A stretch of DNA of 64,000 bases from Actinomycetota bacterium (GTDB lineage Bacteria; Actinomycetota; Acidimicrobiia; Acidimicrobiales; Ilumatobacteraceae), in assembly GCA_026393475.1 (NCBI GenBank), contig JAPLAA010000009.1, positions 62,001 to 126,000 on the forward strand. The letters are read 5' to 3'. A program made the position numbers and the translations under genes. This document shows positions 24,135 through 33,150 of this stretch, piece by piece; the first letter of the stretch is position 1, and every line of letters starts with the position of its first letter. The notes under the pieces are model-generated. The model searched no databases, was not told where the DNA came from, and saw only the letters and a list, made by a program, of their open reading frames with translations.

Positions 24135-25358
24135 ATGGCCGAGTCAGCCGCGTCATCGTCATCGTCATCGTCATCGGGATCAGCCGGATCAGCCGGATCA
24201 GCCGGATCGGCCGGATGGTCGGGATCGCGCCCCGGCGCCTTGCCGCCCGCAACGTCGGCTGCGCCCGCCGGCCGCACCCGACGGATCCTGATCTGTTCCA
24301 CACCGGTCGGCCCGCTCGGGAGCGGGATCGGGGGCGGGGTCGAACTCACCCTCCACAGCCTCGTGCTCGGGCTCACCGCCCGCGGTCACCACGTCGAGGT
24401 GGTGGCGCCCGAAGGATCGCTGCACGTCGGTGCCCGGGTGCACCAGATCGCCGGTGCCCCCCAGACGAGCAGCCAGACCGTGGGTCGCGACGCTCCGATC
24501 GAGATGCCGGCGAGGCCGGTGCTCGGCGCGATGTGGGACTGGGTGCGTGAGCACCAGGCGCACTTCGACGTGGTGCTCAACCTCGCCTACGACTGGTTGC
24601 CCGTGTACCTCACCCCGTTCCTCGATGTGCCGGTCGCCCACCTCGTGTCGATGGGCTCGCTCAACGAGGCGATGGACGTGGCACTCGCCGATCTGCTCGA
24701 GGTCCGGCCCGGCGCCGCGGCGGTCCACAGCCGGGCGCAGGCGGCGACGTTCCCGGCGATCGCCGACCGCTTGCGTGTGGTCGGCAACGGGATCGCCGTC
24801 GAGCGCTACGACGTCCACCTGACGGCGGACGAGCCGCGCCACCTCGGATTCGTCGGCCGCATCTCGCCCGAGAAGGGCATCGACGACGTGTTCGCGATCG
24901 CCCAGGCGACCGGGTTGCCGGTGAAGGCCTGGGGCCTGATGCAGGACGAGGCGTGTTGGCGCGAGGCAGCCGCCCAGTATCCGGGAGCCCAGGTCACCTA
25001 CGAGGGCTTCCTGGCCACCGACGACCTGCAGGCGGCGATCGGCGGCTGCGCGGCGTTGCTCATGACACCGAAGTGGGTCGAGGCGTTCGGCAACGTCGCG
25101 ATCGAGGCGATGGCGTGCGGTGTCCCGGTGATCGCGTATCGGCGAGGTGGGCCGGCGGAGATCGTGGTCGACGGTGAGACCGGGTTCCTCGTCGACCCCG
25201 ACGACATCGACGGCGCCATCCTGGCGGTGAGCCGCCTCGGCGAGATCGACCGGCTGATGTGCCGCCAGCGGGTGGACGAGCGGTACTCGACCGACGCGCT
25301 CGCGGAGCGGGTGGACGCCTGGCTGGGCGACCTGATCCGACTCGACGCCCGGGTCTGA
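24135..25358 (+). CDS. GT4-family glycosyltransferase
   Basis: A 407-aa retaining GT-B glycosyltransferase. After a Ser/Gly/Ala-rich start of about 50 residues, the acceptor domain has GIGGGVELTLHSLVLGLTARG. The donor domain has GFVGRISPEKGIDD and the EAFGNVAIEAMACGVPVIAY element (EX7E) followed by GFLVDPDD. It transfers a sugar from a nucleotide donor, perhaps in cell-envelope or small-molecule glycosylation. The ATG at 24135 is chosen because AGGAGG lies 7 nt before it; an upstream frame lacks support. Confidence 0.85.
   Translation: MAESAASSSSSSSSGSAGSAGSAGSAGWSGSRPGALPPATSAAPAGRTRRILICSTPVGPLGSGIGGGVELTLHSLVLGLTARGHHVEVVAPEGSLHVGARVHQIAGAPQTSSQTVGRDAPIEMPARPVLGAMWDWVREHQAHFDVVLNLAYDWLPVYLTPFLDVPVAHLVSMGSLNEAMDVALADLLEVRPGAAAVHSRAQAATFPAIADRLRVVGNGIAVERYDVHLTADEPRHLGFVGRISPEKGIDDVFAIAQATGLPVKAWGLMQDEACWREAAAQYPGAQVTYEGFLATDDLQAAIGGCAALLMTPKWVEAFGNVAIEAMACGVPVIAYRRGGPAEIVVDGETGFLVDPDDIDGAILAVSRLGEIDRLMCRQRVDERYSTDALAERVDAWLGDLIRLDARV
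24153..24212 (+). repeat. Two adjacent coding microsatellites in the glycosyltransferase
   Basis: TCATCG is repeated four times (24153-24176), followed by four GGATCRGCC copies (24177-24212). They encode a Ser run and GSA units. Both keep the reading frame, so copy changes would only lengthen or shorten the tail. Confidence 0.9.
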
Positions 25359-25381
25359 CTCGAAATTCGCGCGCCGGTCGT

Positions 25382-25411
25382 TTGCCGGTTTCGCCGCGAC
25401 GCCCGTATCAT
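25382..25411 (+). promoter_or_regulatory. Promoter of rplM-rpsI
   Basis: TTGCCG (25382-25387) and TATCAT (25406-25411) are separated by 18 nt. It lies about 55 bp before the rplM start. Confidence 0.6.
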
Positions 25412-25466
25412 TTCACGGTTCCCCGGCGACCTGCGCCTGGCGGAGTCTGCTGTCGAAGGATTCGAG

Positions 25467-25913
25467 ATGCGTACGTACAGCCCGAAAGCAAGTGAGATCG
25501 AGCGCGCTTGGCACGTCATCGACGCCGAGGGCCTCGTCCTCGGTCGTCTCTGCACCGAGGTCGCCCGCGTGCTCCGTGGCAAGCACAAGACGATGTTCGC
25601 CCCGCACATCGACACCGGCGACCACGTCATCGTCATCAACGCCGACAAGATCGTGCTCACCAAGGGCAAGTCGGCCAAGGAGATGGTGTACCGCTACTCC
25701 GGCTATCCCGGTGGTCTGAAGAGCGAGACCTACCAGCACCTGCTCGACCGCAAGCCGGCCGACGCGATCAAGCTCAGCGTGCGCGGCATGCTGCCGAACG
25801 GCCCGCTCGGCCGTCAGCAGATCAAGAAGCTCAAGGTGTACGCCGGTCCCGAGCACCCGCACGCCGCCCAGAACCCCGTCGTCCTCGAAGTCGCAGCGGC
25901 CAAGGCCCGCTGA
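25467..25913 (+). CDS. rplM: 50S ribosomal protein L13
   Basis: A 148-aa early assembly protein. Hallmarks are [36 protein letters not shown] and [20 protein letters not shown]. It is followed 26 bp later by rpsI. Confidence 0.97.
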   Translation: MRTYSPKASEIERAWHVIDAEGLVLGRLCTEVARVLRGKHKTMFAPHIDTGDHVIVINADKIVLTKGKSAKEMVYRYSGYPGGLKSETYQHLLDRKPADAIKLSVRGMLPNGPLGRQQIKKLKVYAGPEHPHAAQNPVVLEVAAAKAR

Positions 25914-25939
25914 CCCAGCCGGAAAGCGTCATCACCACC

Positions 25940-26335
25940 ATGGCCACCAAGCCCCTCACCCAGACCACCGGCCGCCGCAAGGAGGCCGTCGCGCGTGCCC
26001 GTCTGCGGCCCGGCACCGGCATCCACACCATGAACGGCCGTCCGTTCGTCGACTACTTCCCGACGGCCGTGCAGCGCATGATCGTCACCGAGGCGCTGCG
26101 GGTCACCAACACCGAGGAGAGCTACGACATCGATGCCACCATCCACGGTGGCGGTGTCAGCGGTCAGGCCGGCGCAATGCGCATGGCGATCGCTCGTGCG
26201 CTGGTCGAACTCGATCCCGAGTCCCGCCCGGCCCTGAAGAAGGCCGGTCTCCTCACGCGCGATTCGCGCAAGAAGGAGAGCAAGAAGTACGGCCTCGTCA
26301 AGGCCCGCAAGGCCAAGCAGTACACCAAGCGCTGA
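25940..26335 (+). CDS. rpsI: 30S ribosomal protein S9
   Basis: A 131-aa S9. The start [19 protein letters not shown], the central [20 protein letters not shown] and the C-terminal [11 protein letters not shown] (the tail reaches the P-site tRNA) are intact. The frame is open upstream through rplM, and homology sets the ATG at 25940. Confidence 0.97.
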   Translation: MATKPLTQTTGRRKEAVARARLRPGTGIHTMNGRPFVDYFPTAVQRMIVTEALRVTNTEESYDIDATIHGGGVSGQAGAMRMAIARALVELDPESRPALKKAGLLTRDSRKKESKKYGLVKARKAKQYTKR

Positions 26336-26382
26336 TCCAGCGCCCTCGGCACTGCTGACTGCTGGACCGACCGGAGCCACAC

Positions 26383-27690
26383 GTGCTGCGCTTCGGAACC
26401 GATGGTGTGCGCGGACGAGCGCTCACCGAACTCACCCCCGACTACGTCGCGTCGCTCGGCCGCGCTGCAGCGGCCGTGCTCGGTGGCGGTCGGTGGGTGG
26501 TCGGCCGCGACACCCGTGAATCGGGTCCCCGCCTGGTGTCGGCCCTCGTGGCCGGCCTCGGCGCGGAGGTCATCGATCTCGGTGTCGTGCCCACCCCTGC
26601 GCTGGCCTACTGGTCGCAACGCCTCGGTCTCCCCGGGGCCATGGTCACGGCATCGCACAATCCCTGGCACGACAACGGCGTCAAGATCTTCGCAGCCGGA
26701 GGCACCAAGCTCTCGGACGAGGTCGAGCGAGCCATCGAGGGAGCGCTCGGTGAGGTCGTCGACGTGCCGGCACAGTTCGACACGACCTCGTCCGACACCG
26801 CATCGACCGTTGCCGCCGACTACGTCGCCCACGTCGTCAGCGCCCTCTCCCCGCTCTCCGAGCTGCACGTCGTGCTCGACTGCGCCAACGGCGCGATGAG
26901 CGGTGTGGCCCCGGGCGCGTTCGAGCGGCTCGGCGCGAGGGTCACGGTCATCCACGCCTCCCCGGACGGCCGGAACATCAACGACCAGTGCGGCGCGACC
27001 TCGCCTGCATCGTTGGCCGAGACCGTGGTCGCCGAGGGAGCTCATCTCGGCCTCGCCTTCGACGGCGACGGCGACCGCGTGATCGCGGTCGATCACCTCG
27101 GCAACGTCGTCGACGGCGACCGGCTCATCGCCCTCGCCGCGCTGCAGCTGCGCGAGGAAGGCCACCTCGTCGACGACACGGTGGTCGTGACCGTCATGAC
27201 CAACCTCGGATTCCGTCGCGCGATGGAACGTCAGGGCATCCACGTCGTGGAGACCGCGGTCGGCGACCGTTACGTGCTCGAGGCGCTCGACGCCGGCGGG
27301 TACGCCGTCGGCGGCGAGCAGAGCGGCCACATCATCTACCGACGCATCGCCACCACCGGCGACGGGCTGCTCGCCGGTCTGCGCCTCGCCGAACACGTGG
27401 TGCAGCGTGGTCGGCCGCTCGCCGACCTCGCCGGTGAGGTCATGACGAGCTACCCCCAGGTACTGGTGAACGTGCGCGTGGCCGAGCGGCACCCGCACGT
27501 GGCCGACGAGCTCGCCACCGAGATCGCCGCCGCCGAGGCGGGCCTCGCCGGTGAGGGGCGCATCCTCGTGCGCGCCAGCGGCACCGAGCCCCTCGTGCGC
27601 GTGATGGTCGAGGCGGCCACCGACGAGCTGGCGCGGCGCACCGCCGACGAGCTCGCCGACGTCGTCCGCGAGCGCTTCGCGACGAGCTGA
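26383..27690 (+). CDS. glmM: Phosphoglucosamine mutase
   Basis: A 435-aa alpha-D-phosphohexomutase that converts glucosamine-6-P to glucosamine-1-P for UDP-GlcNAc. The start LRFGTDGVRG, phosphoserine loop TASHNPWHDNG (about residue 90), metal loop FDGDGDR, sugar loop GGEQSGH and phosphate loop RASGTEPLVR are all present. The start is GTG. It follows rpsI by 47 bp and precedes the GlmS-like gene, so two consecutive amino-sugar steps are neighbours. Confidence 0.95.
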   Translation: MLRFGTDGVRGRALTELTPDYVASLGRAAAAVLGGGRWVVGRDTRESGPRLVSALVAGLGAEVIDLGVVPTPALAYWSQRLGLPGAMVTASHNPWHDNGVKIFAAGGTKLSDEVERAIEGALGEVVDVPAQFDTTSSDTASTVAADYVAHVVSALSPLSELHVVLDCANGAMSGVAPGAFERLGARVTVIHASPDGRNINDQCGATSPASLAETVVAEGAHLGLAFDGDGDRVIAVDHLGNVVDGDRLIALAALQLREEGHLVDDTVVVTVMTNLGFRRAMERQGIHVVETAVGDRYVLEALDAGGYAVGGEQSGHIIYRRIATTGDGLLAGLRLAEHVVQRGRPLADLAGEVMTSYPQVLVNVRVAERHPHVADELATEIAAAEAGLAGEGRILVRASGTEPLVRVMVEAATDELARRTADELADVVRERFATS

Positions 27691-27904
27691 GCCCGCGCCA
27701 CCGCCGCTCGATCGGCGCTCGACCGCCACGCCACCGCCACTCCCAGCGCGAATGCTCCGAGCGCGGTGGGCGGTCGGACGACGGCGTTGCGAGCGCGCCG
27801 GACGGACATCTCCACGTCACACGGTGGGCGCGGCGTGGTCTTCTTGCGAGAACCTTGCGAGACGACTGACGATGACCTGACGGGACCCGCACGGAGGGTG
27901 TCGG

Positions 27905-27910
27905 TAGCCT
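27905..27910 (+). promoter_or_regulatory. Leaderless -10 hexamer for the GlmS-like gene
   Basis: TAGCCT is followed by 9 nt and the ATG at 27920. No Shine-Dalgarno is seen. The 229 bp between glmM and this gene hold nothing else that can be supported. Confidence 0.5.
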
Positions 27911-27919
27911 GTGCTCCTT

Positions 27920-30900
27920 ATGTGCGGCATCATCGCGGTCCTCAGTCGCCCGTCCACCCGGCCCGTCCCGCCTGCTGCGGATCTGCTGGAGTTGCTCGAC
28001 CGGGCGATCGCCGATCCCTCGGTCGCCGGCGCGGCCTCGCTCGCGTCGTCGTGCGACCAGTTGCTCCACGGCGTGCCGGGCGTGTGCGCCCTCGTCGGCC
28101 GTCACGAGCTGATCGCCGGTCTCAACGCCAAGCTCGATCAGCTCGAGGCCCGCGGCACCGAGTACGAGCAGTGGATCGAGGCCTCGACCGAGCTCACCGT
28201 CGAGCAGATCGAACAGGCCAACACCGAGCTGATCGCGCTCCGTGATGCGACCTGGGCGGTCCGTCACGACCGGCTGCGCACGGCACGCGAGGTCGATGCG
28301 CTCGCCGGTCGCGATGCCGGCCGCGCGGCGATCGCCGCGTACCTCTCGGTGCAGCAGGCGCTCTCCGCCCTCGACCGTCTCGAGGTGCGCGGCCGCGACT
28401 CGGCCGGCCTGCACCTGTTCGTGTGGAACCACGGCCTGTCGGTCGCCGACCCCGCCGTGCAGTCGTTGCTCGCCCAACGCACCTCCGATCCGCTGTTCCA
28501 GAGCGGCTCGGTGCGCGTCGCCGGCGACTGCTTCAGCTTCGTGTACAAGGCCGCCGCCGAGATCGGCGAGCTGGGCGACAACACCCGCGCACTGCGCGCT
28601 GCGATCCAGGCCGACGATCTGCTGCGGCTCTCGCTCGCACGACCCGAGGCACGGCTCACCGTGCTCGGCCACACCCGCTGGGCGAGCGTCGGCATCATCA
28701 GCGAGCCGAACTGCCATCCGCTCAACAGCGAGGAGAGCGAGATGACGGGCGCCGACCAGTCGCGCCCCTACGTGGTGGCCGCGCTCAACGGCGACGTCGA
28801 CAACCACGCCGACATCAAGGTGCAGCACGGTCTGCGGATCCCCGGCCCCATCACCACCGACGCGAAGGTCATCCCCGCGGTCATGTCACGTCTGTCGGGC
28901 GACACCGGCGGCAACCTCACCGAGGCGTTCCGGCGCACCGTCGCCGGTTTCGAGGGCAGCGTCGCGATCGGCGCCGCCTCGGCGGCCGCACCCGACCAGC
29001 TCTTCCTGGCGCTGCGCGGCAGCGGTCAGGCGCTCTACATCGGCCTCGCCGAGGACACCTACATCGTGGCCAGCGAGCCGTACGGCGTGGTCGAGGAGAC
29101 CGTCGACTACCTCCGCGTCGACGGTGAGACGTTGTCGCCGTCGGGCAGCCGCGGCCAGGTGTTCGTGCTCGACGCAGCGCACGCCGGTGAGCTCGCCGGT
29201 GTCCATCGCTACGCCTACGACGGCAGCGACCTGCCGCTCGCCACCACCGACGTCGCCATCGCCCAGGTCACCACCCGCGACATCGATCGTGGTGCGGCAC
29301 CGCACTTCCTGTTGAAGGAGATCACCGAGGCGCCGGGCAGCTTCCGCAAGACGCTGCGCGGCAAGATCGCCGAGCAGGACGGCATGCTCCGCGCCGTCGT
29401 CGGCGAGCGTTCGCTGCCCTCCGACATCGCAGCTCGCCTGGCGAGCGGCGAGATCACCAAGGTCCGCGTCATCGGCCAGGGCACGGCCGCTGTGGCGGGC
29501 CGCAGCATGGCCGCGGTGCTCGACACGCTGTGCGAGGGCCACATCGACATCGACCCGATCACCGCCACCGAGCTCAGTGGATTCGCGCTCCGTCTCGACA
29601 TGAGCGACACGCTCATCGTCGCGGTCAGCCAGAGCGGCACCACCACCGACACGAACCGCACGGTCGACCTCGCCCGTGGGCGTGGTGCGTCGGTGCTCGC
29701 GATCGTGAACCGCCGCAACAGCGACCTCACCGACAAGGCCGACGGCGTGATGTACACGAGCGACGGCCGCGACGTGGAGATGAGCGTCGCCTCGACCAAG
29801 GCCTTCTACGCCCAAGTGGCGGCCGGCGTGCTGCTCGCCTGCGCGATCAGCGAGGCCGCCGGCCTCGGCACGGCCCGCCGTCGCCACGACCTGCTCACCT
29901 CGCTGCGCGAGATCCCGGCCAGCATGGTCGAGGTGATCGCCCGCCGCGAGGAGATCGGTGACGCGGCCCGCCGCTTCGCCCCGTTCAAGCGCTACTGGGC
30001 GCTCGTCGGCAACGGCCCCAACGTCGTCGCCGCCGAAGAGGTGCGGATCAAGCTGAGCGAGCTCTGCTACAAGTCGATCGCCTGCGACGTCACCGAGGAC
30101 AAGAAGCACATCGACCTGTCGAGCGAGCCGCTCATCCTCGTGTGCGCCGCCGGTCTCGTCGGCGGCACCGCCGACGACGTCGCCAAGGAAGTGGCGATCT
30201 ACAAGGCCCACAAGGCCACCCCGATCGTCATCGCGACCGAGGCCGACGAGCGCTTCGCCGCGGCGTCGGCCGTGCTGTCGGTGCCGGCCGTCGACTCTGC
30301 GCTCGCGTTCATCCTGTCGGCGATGGTCGGGCACCTGTTCGGCTACGAGGCTGCGCTCGCGATCGATGCCTCGGCCCGTCCGTTGCGCGAGGCGCGCGAG
30401 GTGATCGAGCACTCCCTGTCCGCCGGTGGCGACAGCGACCAGATCCTCCGCCGCGTGCAGGAGGGTGTCCGCGCTCACGGCGAGAAGTTCCTCGACGGGC
30501 TGCGCACCGGCCTCTACGACGGTCATCTCGAGGCGTCGACCGCTGTTCGTGTCTCGGCGTTGCTGCGCGACATGGCCGGCGAGAACCCGCTCGAGGTGTA
30601 CCAGCGGGTCACCGGCACCGTCGCAACCCCCGGCGTCGTGATCGACGACCTCACTGCGGCACTCACCCGCGCGATCGAAGAGCTCACGCGCCCGGTCGAC
30701 GCGATCAAGCACCAGGCCAAGACCGTCACGGTCGGCATCAGCCGCAGCGACGAAGGCGTGCTCGATCGTCAGCTGGTGCAGGAGGTGCTCACCGCGGGCG
30801 CCGGCCGCGACCGGCTCAACTACCGCACCCTCAAGGTGCTCGCCGATCTCGATCCGGCCGTCGATGCCGTGGTGGGCTTCACCCGTTACCGCATCGAGGG

Positions 30901-31315
30901 CGATCCGTCGAGCGACGCGGTCATCTCGATCGTCGATCGTGGCGGCCTCTCCCGAGATGTCACCAGCCGGGTCGAGCGCAACGCACAGCTGCTCGGCACC
31001 AAGCGCCGTGTGGCGAGCGATCGTGAGGTGCTCGTCGCCCGCGGCCGCACCGACGGCCGCACCGTGATCTTCGTGCCCGAGGTGAAGGGCGGTACGTGCA
31101 CCGGCATCACGCTGCTGCACGTCCGCTTCCACGACCGTCTGCCCGCCGCCGTGATGCGCGGCGTGTTGCAGGGCTACGACCATCGCTACGACCGACTGGT
31201 CGACTGGGTGTCGGAGACCGAGGGCACCTTCCGCGACGATCGCCTCGCCGATCTGCCGGTGGCCGACCTGCTGATCCTGCCGATCTCCGAGACCGCCGAC
31301 CACTGGCGTTCGTGA
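27920..31315 (+). CDS. Giant GlmS-like glutamine-fructose-6-phosphate aminotransferase family protein
   Basis: An 1131-aa protein with the GlmS plan but nearly twice the usual length (about 609 aa). Cys2 of MCGIIAV is the glutaminase nucleophile. About 130 inserted residues, partly helical, separate it from LDRLEVRGRDSAG (about residue 152). HTRWASVG (about 251), NCHPLNSEE and ALNGDVDN complete the glutaminase. The first SIS domain carries VSQSGTTTDT (about 570) and EMSVASTKAFYAQ; the second starts near VGNGPN (about 694). Its usual GELKHGPL is replaced by EDKKHIDL. About 290 extra residues follow. It probably makes glucosamine-6-P, given adjacent glmM, but a changed activity is possible. Confidence 0.8.
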   Translation: MCGIIAVLSRPSTRPVPPAADLLELLDRAIADPSVAGAASLASSCDQLLHGVPGVCALVGRHELIAGLNAKLDQLEARGTEYEQWIEASTELTVEQIEQANTELIALRDATWAVRHDRLRTAREVDALAGRDAGRAAIAAYLSVQQALSALDRLEVRGRDSAGLHLFVWNHGLSVADPAVQSLLAQRTSDPLFQSGSVRVAGDCFSFVYKAAAEIGELGDNTRALRAAIQADDLLRLSLARPEARLTVLGHTRWASVGIISEPNCHPLNSEESEMTGADQSRPYVVAALNGDVDNHADIKVQHGLRIPGPITTDAKVIPAVMSRLSGDTGGNLTEAFRRTVAGFEGSVAIGAASAAAPDQLFLALRGSGQALYIGLAEDTYIVASEPYGVVEETVDYLRVDGETLSPSGSRGQVFVLDAAHAGELAGVHRYAYDGSDLPLATTDVAIAQVTTRDIDRGAAPHFLLKEITEAPGSFRKTLRGKIAEQDGMLRAVVGERSLPSDIAARLASGEITKVRVIGQGTAAVAGRSMAAVLDTLCEGHIDIDPITATELSGFALRLDMSDTLIVAVSQSGTTTDTNRTVDLARGRGASVLAIVNRRNSDLTDKADGVMYTSDGRDVEMSVASTKAFYAQVAAGVLLACAISEAAGLGTARRRHDLLTSLREIPASMVEVIARREEIGDAARRFAPFKRYWALVGNGPNVVAAEEVRIKLSELCYKSIACDVTEDKKHIDLSSEPLILVCAAGLVGGTADDVAKEVAIYKAHKATPIVIATEADERFAAASAVLSVPAVDSALAFILSAMVGHLFGYEAALAIDASARPLREAREVIEHSLSAGGDSDQILRRVQEGVRAHGEKFLDGLRTGLYDGHLEASTAVRVSALLRDMAGENPLEVYQRVTGTVATPGVVIDDLTAALTRAIEELTRPVDAIKHQAKTVTVGISRSDEGVLDRQLVQEVLTAGAGRDRLNYRTLKVLADLDPAVDAVVGFTRYRIEGDPSSDAVISIVDRGGLSRDVTSRVERNAQLLGTKRRVASDREVLVARGRTDGRTVIFVPEVKGGTCTGITLLHVRFHDRLPAAVMRGVLQGYDHRYDRLVDWVSETEGTFRDDRLADLPVADLLILPISETADHWRS

Positions 31316-31322
31316 GCATCTG

Positions 31323-31703
31323 GTGACGGTCGTCGGGATCGGTGTCGACGCGGTCGACATCGATCGCTTCCGTCGATCGCTCGAGCGCACCCCCACGATG
31401 CGCGACCGGTTGTTCACCGCGCACGAGCTCGAGTACGTGGCCAACAAGGTCGACCCTGCCCCGTCGCTCGCGGCGCGGTTCGCAGCTCGCGAGGCGGTGA
31501 TGAAGGCGCTCGGGGTGGGCCTCGGCGCGTTCGGGTTCCACGACGTGTGGGTCACGCGTGCGCCGTCGGGCGAGCCGTCGCTCGCGATCACCGGGCCGGC
31601 GCTCGCGCTCGCCGAGGCCGCAGGGATCGATCGGTGGCACCTGTCGATCACGCACACCGACCTCGTGGCGATCGCGTACGTGGTCGCCAGTCGCACGGTG
31701 TGA
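31323..31703 (+). CDS. acpS: Holo-[acyl-carrier-protein] synthase
   Basis: A 126-aa AcpS that moves phosphopantetheine from CoA to ACP. The Mg-binding GIGVDAVDIDRF and AAREAVMKALG motifs and the closing LSITHTDLVAIAYVV are standard. The GTG start lies 7 bp after the GlmS-like stop. Confidence 0.93.
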   Translation: MTVVGIGVDAVDIDRFRRSLERTPTMRDRLFTAHELEYVANKVDPAPSLAARFAAREAVMKALGVGLGAFGFHDVWVTRAPSGEPSLAITGPALALAEAAGIDRWHLSITHTDLVAIAYVVASRTV

Positions 31704-31779
31704 CGGCCGGGTCGCGCCTCGCCGCCCGGCGTTGTCGGTCACGGCTGGCGCGGAAGGTCGGCCAGTAGCCTCGGTCGCC

Positions 31780-33150
31780 ATGCTGCCGATCGTGACCCCT
31801 GCCGAGATGCGAGCCATCGACGCCGCAGCAACCGACGACGTGCAGGTGCTCATCGAACGCGCTGGATCGGCCGTCGCGCGCGCCGCGATCCGCATGATGG
31901 GCGGCACGTACGGCCGCGTCGTGAACGTGGTCGTCGGCACGGGCAACAACGGCAACGACGGTCGGGTGGCGGCCCGGCTCCTCGCCGATCGCGGCGTGAA
32001 GGTGCGGGTGTACCCCGTGGCGCTGTGCCCGGCCGAGTTGCCGCACGCCGACCTCCTGATCGACGCCGCCTTCGGTACCGGCTTCCACGGCGTCTGGCGC
32101 GCACCCGACGTGGGCGGTGCGCCGGTGTTGGCCGTCGACATCCCGAGCGGGGTCGACGGGCTCACGGGGGCGGCCGGCCCCTCCGTGCTGGCGGCCGAGC
32201 GCACGGTGAGCTTCGTCGCGCTGAAGCCGGGCCTGCTGTTCAGCCCTGGCAGCGAGCTGGCGGGAGAGCTCGAGATGGTCGACATCGGCCTCGACGTCGG
32301 CGAGGTGCATGCCCATCTCCTGCAGGCCGCCGACGTGTCGGGGTGGCTGCCGCCACGTTCGCGGGTGAGCCACAAGTGGAAAACCGCCGTGCGGATCATC
32401 GCCGGCAGCCGCACGATGCCGGGTGCCGCGGCGCTCGCCGCGGCCGGCGCGCAGCGCACGGGTGCCGGCATGGTGCAGTGGTCGACGCCGGGCGCCGATC
32501 ACGCCGACCGCATGCCGTTGGAGGCCGTGCACCGGCCGCTGCCCGCCAGCGCCTGGGCGGCGGAAGCCCTCCGTTCGTTCGACCGCTTCCACGCGGTGGT
32601 GCTCGGGCCGGGCCTCGGCCGGGTCGACGACACGGCCGCCAGCACCCGCGAGGTGGCGATCCACACGCCGCTGCCGATCGTCATCGACGGCGACGGTCTG
32701 TTCGCGCTGGCGTGGAACGCGCAGGGCGCGGCCGCCCTGCTCCGCCAACGCGAGGCGCCCACCGTGCTCACCCCGCACGACGGCGAGTACCAACTGCTCA
32801 CCGGCACGCTGCCGGGCCCCGACCGCATCGCCGCGGCACGCAAGCTCGCCGAGAGCACCGACACCGTCGTGTTGCTGAAGGGCGCGACGACGGTCGTCGC
32901 CGATCCGGCGGGCGAGGTGCTGGTGGTGCGCGCGGGCGACGAGCGCCTGGCGACGGCCGGCACCGGCGACGTGTTGGCGGGCATCATCGGTGCCCTGCTC
33001 GCGATGCACATCGATCCGTTCGAGGCAGCGGCGATGGGCGCGTGGATCCACGGCAGCGCGGCGATGCACGGTCCGGCCGTGGGGTTCGTCGCGTCCGATC
33101 TCCCCGATCTCGTCCCGCTGGTGCTGTCGAGTCTCCGCGGCGAACCGTGA
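31780..33150 (+). CDS. nnr: Bifunctional NAD(P)H-hydrate epimerase/dehydratase
   Basis: A 456-aa repair enzyme for hydrated NAD(P)H. The N-terminal epimerase domain has GTGNNGNDGRVAARLLADRG and AVDIPSGVDG. The C-terminal ADP-dependent dehydratase has VVLGPGLGR, VIDGDGLFAL, LTPHDGEY, LLKGATTVV and TAGTGDVLAGIIGALL. It is shorter than typical (about 500 aa), mainly in the epimerase domain, which lacks part of the usual N-terminus. TAGCCT lies 8 nt before the ATG. Its stop overlaps the alr GTG (GTGA). Confidence 0.9.
   Translation: MLPIVTPAEMRAIDAAATDDVQVLIERAGSAVARAAIRMMGGTYGRVVNVVVGTGNNGNDGRVAARLLADRGVKVRVYPVALCPAELPHADLLIDAAFGTGFHGVWRAPDVGGAPVLAVDIPSGVDGLTGAAGPSVLAAERTVSFVALKPGLLFSPGSELAGELEMVDIGLDVGEVHAHLLQAADVSGWLPPRSRVSHKWKTAVRIIAGSRTMPGAAALAAAGAQRTGAGMVQWSTPGADHADRMPLEAVHRPLPASAWAAEALRSFDRFHAVVLGPGLGRVDDTAASTREVAIHTPLPIVIDGDGLFALAWNAQGAAALLRQREAPTVLTPHDGEYQLLTGTLPGPDRIAAARKLAESTDTVVLLKGATTVVADPAGEVLVVRAGDERLATAGTGDVLAGIIGALLAMHIDPFEAAAMGAWIHGSAAMHGPAVGFVASDLPDLVPLVLSSLRGEP

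Noticed and set aside
27450..27815. 121-residue minus-strand frame downstream of glmM
   Set aside because: Mostly antisense to glmM; only a weak hydrophobic start lies in the intergenic part.
28886..31696. 936-residue open frame on the minus strand
   Set aside because: It is the antisense of the GlmS-like gene and acpS. Its composition (His, Arg, Asp-rich without domains) is typical of GC-rich shadow frames.
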